64,000 nt of DNA from JARDZU01 sp963730285. GTDB lineage: Bacteria > Actinomycetota > Acidimicrobiia > Spongiisociales > ZC4RG35. Below the pieces are notes generated by a model. That model was given only the letters and a program-made list of their open reading frames with translations. It was not told the origin of the DNA and searched no databases. Location of the stretch: assembly GCA_963730285.1 (NCBI GenBank), contig CAVSQY010000003.1, forward strand, positions 28,069-92,068, in the 5' to 3' direction. Made by a program: the position numbers and the translations under genes. Below are positions 43,855-53,465 of this stretch, piece by piece. The stretch's first letter is position 1. Each line of letters opens with the position of its first letter.

Positions 43855-44663
43855 AGCGCTTTCCACCATCGATGGCGGAGCGCGATAAGGACGATCAAGG
43901 ACACGACAACCATGATCAAGCTGATGGCCACTGCCGTGTCACGGTCGCTTTCCAGGGCTACGAAGACGGCCAACGGAAGAGTCTGAGTCCGGCCCTGGAG
44001 GTTGCCGGCGAAGGTGATGGTCGCACCAAACTCGCCAAACGCCCTCGCCCAGGTGAGCATCAGGCCGGATATGAGAGATGGGCCGATCATCGGGAGCGTG
44101 ACCCGGCGCATCACGGTCCAGCGCCGAGCACCCAATGTCGCAGCGGCACCTTCGAAACGCTGATCGACGTTGCGCAGGCCCCCCTCGACCGTGATGACGA
44201 GGAATGGCATGGCGACAAAAGTGGTGGCCACGATCACTCCCCAGGTCGAAAAGGGGAGGAGGAGCCCCGTCGCCTGGTTGAGCGGCTCTCCGACGAGGCC
44301 CCGACGACCGAGTGCGAAGAGCAGCGCTGCCCCGCCGACCACCGGTGGCAATACCAATGGCAGGGTGACGATCCCTCGCACAACCGATCTGCCCGGGAAC
44401 TCGACCCGAGCGAGCAGCCAAGCCAGCGGAACCCCCAGAACGAGTGCGATCGCCGTTGCCGAGAAGGAGGCGATCAAGGAAAGGCGCAGGGCGTCGGCTA
44501 CGAGGTCACTGGTCAGCAGGTCCGGCAGATCAGACCACGGAACCCGCGCCAGGATCCCGACAAATGGAACGATGAACATCCCAAGTCCGAGGCATGCCAG
44601 GACCACGAGCAACACCGGGGGGCGACCGACGGTCGAGCTGGTGGATGAGGTTCGCCGGCTCAA
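43851..44663 (-). CDS. modB: Molybdate ABC transporter permease
   Basis: 270 aa with about six helices. The EAA-type loop GAAATLGARRWTVMRRVTLP (cytoplasmic contact with ModC) is clear, and it is followed by the LMLTWARAFGEFGATITFAGN segment characteristic of ModB. The start is a TTG overlapping the modA stop (TTGA), and the stop overlaps modC. Transports molybdate or tungstate bound by ModA. Confidence 0.92.
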   Translation of the reverse strand: MSRRTSSTSSTVGRPPVLLVVLACLGLGMFIVPFVGILARVPWSDLPDLLTSDLVADALRLSLIASFSATAIALVLGVPLAWLLARVEFPGRSVVRGIVTLPLVLPPVVGGAALLFALGRRGLVGEPLNQATGLLLPFSTWGVIVATTFVAMPFLVITVEGGLRNVDQRFEGAAATLGARRWTVMRRVTLPMIGPSLISGLMLTWARAFGEFGATITFAGNLQGRTQTLPLAVFVALESDRDTAVAISLIMVVVSLIVLIALRHRWWKAL

Positions 44664-45442
44664 GGTGAAGCGAAACCATATTCACCGAGAATGGCCTGAC
44701 CCTCGATGGAGAGGACAAACACAACGAACGCCCGGGCGGCTTCCGGATTTGGAGCGCTGGCCAGGATGGCGATCGAGTACTCCGCCACGACATTCTGCAG
44801 CTCCGGTATCTCAACCCCGTCGACCGCCGCATCCGCTGACAAGACATCGGTGACATAGGTGATCCCGGCATCGAGCTCCCCCTCCTCGATCTTGGTCAAC
44901 AGAGCTCGAACGTCCGGTTCGTTGGTGTCGACCATCGGCGTCACTCCGGCCATCGCCAGCGCCTCCCGCGCACTTTCCCCGCACGGAACCTGCTCGGCGC
45001 AGAGGCCAATCAGCAGCTCATCACGGCCAAAGTCCTCGAGGCCGGCCACTCCGGCAGGATTCCCAGCCGGGACCGCGATCTGAAGTAGGTTCGTCGCAAA
45101 GATCTGCGGCTCTCCTGCGGCCTCACCCGCGTCCACCACCCGATCCATGTTCGACGTGTTGGCCGAGGCGAAGACATCCGCGGGTGCACCCTCCAGGATT
45201 TGCTCGCGAAGCGCCGAGCTTCCGGCCAGATTCAGCGTCACGTCAACGCCAGGGTTTGCCGCCTCGAACATTGACTCGATCTCGACGAACGCATCGGACA
45301 GAGACGCTGCCGCCGACACCAATACGTTTCCCTTCAGAATCGCCGCTCCACTCTCGTTTCTGGTCGTGTCGGGGCTAGAACCTTCACATCCAGCCGTGGC
45401 AAGTGAACACACCAACATCAGGATCAGTCCGGCAGGTCTCAT
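44660..45442 (-). CDS. modA: Molybdate-binding lipoprotein
   Basis: About 260 aa. The lipobox LATAGC lies near residue 18. The mature N-terminus VLVSAAASLSDAFVEIESMFEAAN and VTLNLAGSSALREQILEGAPADVFASA match ModA, with Ser residues that hydrogen-bond the oxyanion. It captures molybdate outside the membrane. An earlier in-frame GTG lies 9 nt upstream. It is divergent from a PadR regulator across a 48-nt gap that holds an inverted repeat. Confidence 0.92.
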   Translation of the reverse strand: MRPAGLILMLVCSLATAGCEGSSPDTTRNESGAAILKGNVLVSAAASLSDAFVEIESMFEAANPGVDVTLNLAGSSALREQILEGAPADVFASANTSNMDRVVDAGEAAGEPQIFATNLLQIAVPAGNPAGVAGLEDFGRDELLIGLCAEQVPCGESAREALAMAGVTPMVDTNEPDVRALLTKIEEGELDAGITYVTDVLSADAAVDGVEIPELQNVVAEYSIAILASAPNPEAARAFVVFVLSIEGQAILGEYGFASP

Positions 45443-45460
45443 GTCTCCCACTATTCTCGG

Positions 45461-45482
45461 TGTGACTAGCTATATAGTCGCA
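45461..45482. promoter_or_regulatory. Inverted repeat between modA and padR
   Basis: Arms TGTGACTA and TAGTCGCA are complementary at 7 of 8 positions around a 6-nt GCTATA spacer. It sits in the only intergenic space between the divergent genes, so it is a likely operator for the PadR protein and may control modABC. The AT-rich TATATAG can also act as a promoter element. Confidence 0.6.
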
Positions 45483-45490
45483 TTGAGAAT

Positions 45491-46075
45491 ATGTCACCGG
45501 GAGACACCAGGCAATCGGACTCGGGCTCGCAACGTCGTCCTGACCCCGTCCACATGGCAACGCCACGGCTCTCGACCACCGACTATGCCGTCCTCGCCGT
45601 CCTACGCGAGAACCCCACACACGGCTTCGCCATCTCGAGACAACTCGACGCCGAGAGCGAGGTCGGACGCGTGTTCACGGTCCGGCGCCCCCTTGTCTAC
45701 AGGGCACTCGACCGTCTGGTGGAAGCCGGCTACGCCGCACCGATGACCACCGAGAAGGGGGACGCTGGGCCCAAACGCGTGATACATCACATAACGCCAC
45801 GAGGTCGGCGCCGCCTTGGTCGCTGGCTGGCCGAACCCGTGGAGCACATTCGGGAGCTCCGCATTGAGTTTCTCCTCAAGATCACGTTGCTTCGAAAGGG
45901 TGAGAAATCCGTGATCGACCTGATACGGAAGCAAATAGAGGCTCTCCAGCCCACCATCGACGCTCTCGACGACGTCCCTGACACGAGTGATCCCGTGGAG
46001 TTGTGGCGTCGCCACAACGCCGCTGCGGCGGCTGCCTATCTGGAGGATCTCGAGAACCTCTACGAGGAGAGGTAG
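45491..46075 (+). CDS. PadR-family transcriptional regulator
   Basis: Up to 194 aa. The winged helix is visible: TTDYAVLAVLRENPTHGFAISRQLDAESEVGRVFTVRRPLVYRALDRLVEAGYAAP, followed by the C-terminal dimerisation helices (HIRELRIEFLLKITLLRKGEK). The ATG at 45491 gives a Ser/Arg-rich extension; the ATG at 45554 (MATPRLSTTDY) is equally plausible. It is divergent from modABC, with an inverted repeat between them, suggesting that it represses the transporter. PadR is not the usual mod regulator (ModE). Confidence 0.83.
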   Translation: MSPGDTRQSDSGSQRRPDPVHMATPRLSTTDYAVLAVLRENPTHGFAISRQLDAESEVGRVFTVRRPLVYRALDRLVEAGYAAPMTTEKGDAGPKRVIHHITPRGRRRLGRWLAEPVEHIRELRIEFLLKITLLRKGEKSVIDLIRKQIEALQPTIDALDDVPDTSDPVELWRRHNAAAAAAYLEDLENLYEER

Positions 46076-46324
46076 ACCGCCTGTCAGGCCAATCCCATAA
46101 GTCGATCCGGGGTAGCAGCGAGGCGAATCGCCGGCTGATCGCTGGTCATGGCTGCAACCACATCACGCAAGCGCCGGTTGCGCTGAGGCCACATGCTGTA
46201 CGCCGGCCGAATCGCGATGCCGCTCACGACACCACGCTAGACCTGACTCGGCCAGTCGATGGCCTGAATTCGACCTGATAACCCATGTGACAACAGGGTC
46301 GGCTTTTCGACCGACCCCCGAAAG

Positions 46325-46450
46325 ACCAATCGTCGCCAGATATGCGGGCGCCGCGCTCAATCTGGCCGCCCCGAACCGTGCCAGAGCCGGCTCGCGCCTT
46401 GCGAACTCACCCCAGCTGATCCTCTCAGGAGATCCTGGTTCCATGGGCAT
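46325..46450 (-). pseudogene. Remnant of a pyridoxamine-5'-phosphate-oxidase-like (PPOX) gene
   Basis: The minus-strand segment ISWGEFARREPALARFG and LSAAPAYLATIG is the standard N-terminus of actinobacterial PPOX/F420-type proteins (SWxEFxxxxPELAxxG...YLATV). After about 40 codons the expected xDGxPRVHPVxP strand is missing and the frame degenerates to a stop. It lies in a 400-nt gap with no other gene. Without a homology search the identification is moderate. Confidence 0.45.
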
Positions 46451-46475
46451 CGGACGAATTCCCGGAAAACCGGGC

Positions 46476-48827
<2,352 letters not shown>

Positions 48828-48894
48828 TCGATTCACGCTAACTCTTCCAGGCGCTTCCCCAACGTCCCCACCTAGGCGAGCGACGTGACAACTG

Positions 48895-49302
48895 CTACGC
48901 GGCCGAAGGCTGGTCGATGCGCACCAGATTGCCGGACGGGTCACGCACGGCAAAGTCCCGCGTGCCCCAGAACTGGTCGGTTGGCTCCTGCACGATCTCG
49001 GCCCCCGCATCGCGTACCTTCGCGAAGGCTGCCTCGAGGTCGTCGGCGTGGAAGTGGACTCCGTTCAGGGCGCCCTTGGCGACGAGAGCGGTGACCGCCT
49101 CGTTGTCGGCGGGGCTGCCGTTCAGGTAGTTGGTCAGAACAATCGAGACGCCGGGCTGGGCGGTTGCGCCAACGGTGATCCAGCGGAAGCCTTCGTTGGC
49201 GACGTCATTGCGCAGTTCCAGGCCGAGAACATCGCGATAGAAGTCCAGTGCGAGGTCGGGATCGGTGACTACTACGAAGCATTGTGAGAGTGTGATATCC
49301 AT
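48895..49302 (-). CDS. VOC/glyoxalase-family protein
   Basis: 135 aa. A single vicinal-oxygen-chelate domain made of two beta-alpha-beta-beta-beta halves: VVVTDPDLALDFYRDVLGLELR at the N-terminus and GVHFHADDLEAAFAKVRDAGAEIVQEP with FWGTRDFAVRDPSGNLVRI at the end. Metal ligands could be His and Glu, but the substrate is unknown. It follows an AraC regulator by 48 nt on the same strand, a frequent pair in actinobacteria. Confidence 0.88.
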   Translation of the reverse strand: MDITLSQCFVVVTDPDLALDFYRDVLGLELRNDVANEGFRWITVGATAQPGVSIVLTNYLNGSPADNEAVTALVAKGALNGVHFHADDLEAAFAKVRDAGAEIVQEPTDQFWGTRDFAVRDPSGNLVRIDQPSAA

Positions 49303-49350
49303 GCCCGGAACCCTACGGAGCCGGCGGTTGGGACGCTTCTCCGATCCTGC

Positions 49351-49764
49351 TCAACTCGCTGCCAGGAGACGGTTGGGACGCGTCAGGTCCCTGGCGATAC
49401 AGCCCGGCACGCTCGACAGCTCGCTGTGGTCCCGAGCCCGGTAGGCCGACGGCGTCTCACCCACCAGTTGGGTGAAACGCGCGCTGAACGAACCGACAGA
49501 GGTGCACCCGACCGCCATGCAGACCTGGGTGACCGACATGTCCCCGCGGCGCAGCAGCGCCTTTGCCCGCTCGATCCGTCGTGTCATCAGGTAGGCGTAG
49601 GGAGTGTCCCCATATGTTGCCCTGAATTGTCGCGAGAAGTGTGCGGTCGACATCAGCGCCGCATGGGCGATCGCAGCGACATTGAGCGGGCGCTCGTACT
49701 CGCGGTCCATCAGATCGCGGGCACGGCGCAGATGAGCGAGATTGGCGAGCGCCTCAGGCGTCAT
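49351..49764 (-). CDS. AraC-family regulator (DNA-binding domain only)
   Basis: 137 aa from MTPEALANL. It has only the AraC double helix-turn-helix: LNVAAIAHAALMSTAHFSRQFRATYGDTPYAYLMTRRIERAKALL and VTQVCMAVGCTSVGSFSARFTQLVGETPSAYR. No ligand domain is present. It probably controls itself and the downstream VOC gene. Confidence 0.87.
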   Translation of the reverse strand: MTPEALANLAHLRRARDLMDREYERPLNVAAIAHAALMSTAHFSRQFRATYGDTPYAYLMTRRIERAKALLRRGDMSVTQVCMAVGCTSVGSFSARFTQLVGETPSAYRARDHSELSSVPGCIARDLTRPNRLLAAS

Positions 49765-49940
49765 GACGCCAGCGTAGTGGCATGCCAAAACTCGATGACC
49801 TCGGTGCCCCTGCGATTTCAGAGCGCTTCAAGAGGTCCTGAAGAGCTGCCGATAGACCACCGACGGAGCAACCATGCTCGCCCGCGCTTTCAGCGCAGAT
49901 TCGCCAGTGGAAAAGCCTTTCGATCCAGAGTGACAGACCT

Positions 49941-50613
49941 GTGTTTCGTGTAATAAGAGCCGGTACGGCATTAGCGATAACTGCTGTCTTGTCGGTTCAG
50001 CTCCGGCACGGGCTTCAGAGCGATTTCGATCCTTTCAACTTTCTCAGTTACTTCACAGTGCTGAGCAACCTCGCTGCCGCGTTTGTCATGACTGCACTCG
50101 CGATTCGCCCCGCGTCTGATCGCGTCAACGAAATTCACGATGGTCCGCGGGATGGCGACCCTTTGGATGCTGACCACGGCCGTGTTCTTTTCTTCTTGGA
50201 TATCGCCAAGTCTCGGTGACTCATTACGCCACGTGATCTCCCCTGTGGTGCTTGTCGCGGATTGGCTACTCAATCCCGGTCGCAGACTCCAACCCGGTCG
50301 CTTTGCCGTCATGTCGATGGTCCCGCCAGGTCTCTATCTGGGCTACACCATGACAAGGGGTCTAATCACCGGTTGGTACCCCTATTATTTCCTCGATCCC
50401 TCTCGGCAGGGGTACTGGGCAATTGCAGGGTTGGTGCTCATCGTGACGGTGATCATGGCTGCCTGCGGAGTGTTGCTCGCATCGTCGCCTAGCCAGGACA
50501 GGGTTAGCCTGGACAGGACCTCGACCCCCGAATCTCAAGTATCTGACTCGTCTGAGGGCATGAGCTCACTTACGCAACTTAATTCGAGAGCGGAGTCTCC
50601 GGTCTCGGGATAG
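49941..50613 (+). pseudogene. Pr6Pr-family membrane protein, frameshifted
   Basis: The first 62 codons (GTG start; FRVIRAGTALAITAVLSVQL, FDPFNFLSYFTVLSNLAAAFVMTAL) and a second frame (MVRGMATLWMLTTAVFF, HVISPVVLVADWLLNPGRR, TMTRGLITGWYPYYFLDPS) together give one Pr6Pr-like protein of six helices. A +1 shift separates them at about 50125-50135 in the run GAAATTC, where loss of one A would restore frame. The tail after the last helix is Ser/Asp-rich and unusual. A real frameshift or one sequencing error are both possible. Confidence 0.7.
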
Positions 50614-50632
50614 TGATCTGTGTGGGACCCGG

Positions 50633-50902
50633 TTAGCCGACCAAGTGGTCTCTGATTTGGGGCATGGCTCGAAGTGGGCGTCGAGGACCGTTGGGCCATT
50701 GGGCCACTAGTTCTTTGTCGATGAGTTCCTCGTACTGCCATTGCAGGTCGCCGATTGTCGTTCTCAGGCTTCTGGTCTCTTCTTCAAACCCACCGTCCGC
50801 CATGTTGTCGGCGATTTCGTCGAGGTGACGGATCGCCTGGGCCAGGCGTGCGCTGTGAAGCATGGGGGTCTGTCTCAGCTGGGTTGCTAGTGGAAAGCCC
50901 AT
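50633..50902 (-). CDS. Small unknown protein
   Basis: 89 aa. AAGGAGG 6 nt before the ATG supports the start. The protein begins MGFPLATQLRQTPMLHSARLAQAI and continues as a charged helical segment (FEEETRSLRTTIGDLQWQYEELI); no family recognised. A longer in-frame start would pass through the ribosome-binding site and is not preferred. Confidence 0.6.
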   Translation of the reverse strand: MGFPLATQLRQTPMLHSARLAQAIRHLDEIADNMADGGFEEETRSLRTTIGDLQWQYEELIDKELVAQWPNGPRRPLRAMPQIRDHLVG

Positions 50903-51333
50903 AGCTACCTCCTTGACTCGCCATCTCGGCGAGCTCTTTGTCTCGTATGGGTTACCCGTGCCCGGGCGTCGCCAAACTCGTGCCCGGCCGTTCTCTGCCA
51001 ATGGGGCATCGGGGTCAACACGGCCAAGAGTTTGTTTTGGGGATGACCCGGGTACGTGGGCCAATGCCCGGCTGGTGGCCGGGAATGCAGTAGAAGCCGT
51101 CGAATGCCGGTCTTATTGAAGGCAGGCCTGGTGGACCGATTCCGCGTCGTCCTCTCCCGGTGATAACGGGAAGCCCTAGCCACGACAGGTTCTAAGACGG
51201 CTATCCGATGTCGCCCTCGAAATGGTCGCCAGTTGCACGTTCGACGGCAGAATTCAGTTGGTCGAATACATTCCAACCGTGCTCGCCGGCCCTCCCGGCA
51301 CGCACTCCAGGGCGGTGATGGCGCCTGTCATCG
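50903..51333. other. 431-nt region without recognised gene
   Basis: No coding frame with ribosome-binding site or familiar motif was found on either strand. A small GC-rich stem (CCCGGC...GCCGGG) lies near 51066-51082. The region separates the 89-aa gene from the decayed cluster that follows. Confidence 0.5.
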
Positions 51334-51615
51334 CTACGAGGCCGCCGCGATCGGCTCGCGCCGGCGATAGAGGCCAAGCGCGAGTGTGTAGAACACGACC
51401 AGGATGCCAAGGGTCCAGGCCAGAGCGGCCCAGATCTCGGGACCAGGGGTGCCCTCGATCAGAAGTGAGCGCATCGTCTCGACTATCGGCGTCATCGGCT
51501 GGTGTTCGGCAAAGCCTCTCAGCAAGGGCGTCATGGAGTCTGTGGGCACGAACGACGGGCTGATGAAGATCAGAAGCAACAGGATGTAGCTAAAGGCCCC
51601 GGCTCCCTCGACTGT
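51334..51615 (-). pseudogene. ABC-2 type permease, C-terminal remnant
   Basis: About 94 codons match the C-terminus of DrrB-like ABC-2 permeases: GAFSYILLLLIFISPSFVPTDSM, GFAEHQPMTPIVETMRSLL, and a final helix with GLYRRRE. Upstream of about 51615 the same frame is unrelated and instead lies antisense to the ArsR/SRPBCC remnants, so the N-terminal two thirds are missing. The FVPTDSM and EHQPMTPIVE motifs are the family signature. Confidence 0.65.
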
Positions 51616-51679
51616 GTGGCGTGAGCGGATCGATCGCATGACCGAGCTCGTGACCCAAGACCAGGAGACACACCCATGA
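51605..51679 (+). pseudogene. Possible ArsR-family C-terminal remnant
   Basis: The frame ending TGA at 51677 reads PSTVWRERIDRMTELVTQ-DQETHP, similar to the last helix of ArsR regulators that precede SRPBCC genes. Its stop overlaps the next ATG (ATGA) as in intact ArsR-SRPBCC pairs. Upstream there is a stop codon and then permease sequence, so the DNA-binding part is gone. Confidence 0.4.
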
Positions 51680-52183
51680 CCGTGACCGACGTTCACAAGG
51701 ACCCAGAGGCCCTGACCATGACAATCCCAGCCGAATTCGAGGCGCCTCCGGAGCGAGTGTGGGAGTTGTGGGCCGACCCCAACAACTCGAGCAGTGGTGG
51801 GGGCCACCCACCTATCCGGCGACCGGGCACGAGCTGACACCGGGAGGAAAGGTCGAATATCACATGACCGGGCCCGAAGGTGATCAACCGCATGGCTACT
51901 GGGAGGTCGTCGAGTCAACGATCCAAAGTCGATCGTCCTTCGTGATGGTTTCGCCAACGAAGATGGCACACCGAACGCCGACTTCCCTGTCATGACGATG
52001 GAGGTGACGATCGAAGATGCCGGCGATGGACGCACTCGGATGTCGATCTCGAGCATCTTCGAGAGCGTCGAAGCGATGGACCAGGTCCTCGCCATGGGCA
52101 TGGAAGAAGGCATCACGGAGGCGGTTGGCCAGATCGACGCAATCGTGGCCGAGGGAGCCCATCGCCCGGAGACCGACAGCTAG
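51676..52183 (+). pseudogene. SRPBCC (AHSA1-like) protein, two frameshifts
   Basis: The reconstructed protein begins MTVTDVHKDPEALTMTIPAEFEAPPERVWELWAD, then shifts (one missing C near 51778) to QLEQWWGPPTYPAT...TPGGKVEYHMTGPEGDQPHGYWEVVES, then shifts again (one base missing near 51919) to DPKSIVLRDGFANEDGTPNADFP and MTMEVTIEDAGDGRTRMSISSIF to a TAG at 52181. These are the standard segments of actinobacterial AHSA1-family proteins. With both deletions undone the gene is full length, so the decay may be recent or an artefact. Confidence 0.75.
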
Positions 52184-52229
52184 ATCGTTGTCGGCGAGAC
52201 ACGAGCACATACCAGGAGACACAGAAGTG

Positions 52230-52762
52230 ATGACGACCACATCTCAGCCAACCGCTCACACCCTCGACGTGCCCGGGGCAACGCTGGCCTACGACATCCG
52301 ACCCAACGACGAGAGTCGGGAGCCGACTCTGCTTCTCATGGCGCTGCAGGGTTCAGAACCTTGGCCAGTCACTTCGACGCTCGCACCGTCGTCACCTACG
52401 ACCCACGTGGGAGCGAACGCAGCCTCAAGTACGATCCCAGCCATCCGACCGATCCCGACATCCACGCCGATGACCTCCATCGGGTCATCGCAGCCGTCGA
52501 CACCGGCCCTGTGGATCTATTCGCCAGCAGCGGTGGGGCGGTCAATGCCCTGGCACTGGTGGCGCAGCATCCAGGACAGGTCCGAACCCTGGTGGCGCAT
52601 GAGCCCCCGCTGGCCTCGATCCTCCCCGACCGCGAATGGGCTCTCACGGCGAGTACGGACAGACGGGTGACCCAGACGCGGTTGCGGCGACGCTTCGCCG
52701 AGTCCTGCTCGACGAAGTCTGATGTCGGTCCTGACGCCGGTCCACCCGAATTCAAGTCGTAG
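52230..52762 (+). pseudogene. Alpha/beta hydrolase, frameshifted and internally deleted
   Basis: ATG 52230 begins MTTTSQPTAHTLDVPGATLAYDIRP, typical of hydrolases that follow SRPBCC genes. After LLLMA the segment with the oxyanion loop (GSPMG) is lost and the frame shifts to GFRTLASHFDARTVVTYDPRGSERSLK, then LHRVIAAVDTGPVDLFASSGGAVNALALVAQHP (nucleophile in SSGG) and AHEPPLASILPDREWALTA. Beyond this the rest of the fold with the acid and histidine is missing and an unrelated tail runs to a stop. The end overlaps kdpE by 11 bp. Confidence 0.75.
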
Positions 52763-53465
52763 CTTGGTCTGACTCCGGTAACTCGAATCGGTACCCCATC
52801 CCGGGTTCGGTGATGAAGTACCGAGGCGTCGCCGGCCGCGGCTCGAGCTTTCGACGGATCTGGGCCATGAACACACGCAGGTAGTTCGTCTCTTCTCCGT
52901 ACTGAGGGCCCCACACCTCTCTGAGCAGCTGAGCCTGGCTGACCAGCTTCCCATGATGACGGGCCAGCACTTCCACGATGCCCCATTCGGTCGGAGTCAG
53001 TCGAACCTCATCGCCGCCCGGTCCGATGACCCGCTTTGACGACAGGTCGATCGTGAAGTCTTCCGTGACGACCGTGGGCTGGTCATCGTCGGTCTCCGCT
53101 TCTCTCCGCAGTGCCGCCCGCAGTCGGGCCAACAGCTCGCCCATGCCGAATGGTTTGGTCACATAGTCGTCTGCACCCGCATCCAGAGCCGCGATCTTGT
53201 CTTGTTCTGCGTCGCGGACCGAGAGCACGATGATGGGAACGTGAGTCCAGCCACGTAATCCGCGGATGACGTCGATCCCCTCGAGACCGGGCAGCCCGAG
53301 GTCGAGGATCACGGCGTCGGGCCGGTGATTGGCCGCCTTCTGGAGCGCTTCCTCACCGGTTGACGCCGCGTCGACCTTGTAGCCGAGGGCCTTCAAGTTG
53401 ATGCCGAGAGCTCTCACGATTTGCAGCTCGTCGTCGACTATCAGGATCCGGGAGTGCTCAGCCAC
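52752..53465 (-). CDS. kdpE: Response regulator KdpE
   Basis: 237 aa. Receiver domain with ILIVDDE, phosphorylated Asp in ILDLGLPG at about 56, and the lysine in VTKPFG; the C-terminal winged helix has LTPTEWGIVEVLARHHGKLVSQAQLLREVWG and ETNYLRVFMAQIRRKLE, an OmpR-type DNA-binding domain. The NYLRVFMAQIRRKLE segment is typical of KdpE. It starts 8 nt inside the end of kdpD and is the last gene of the kdp operon. Confidence 0.95.
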   Translation of the reverse strand: MAEHSRILIVDDELQIVRALGINLKALGYKVDAASTGEEALQKAANHRPDAVILDLGLPGLEGIDVIRGLRGWTHVPIIVLSVRDAEQDKIAALDAGADDYVTKPFGMGELLARLRAALRREAETDDDQPTVVTEDFTIDLSSKRVIGPGGDEVRLTPTEWGIVEVLARHHGKLVSQAQLLREVWGPQYGEETNYLRVFMAQIRRKLEPRPATPRYFITEPGMGYRFELPESDQATT

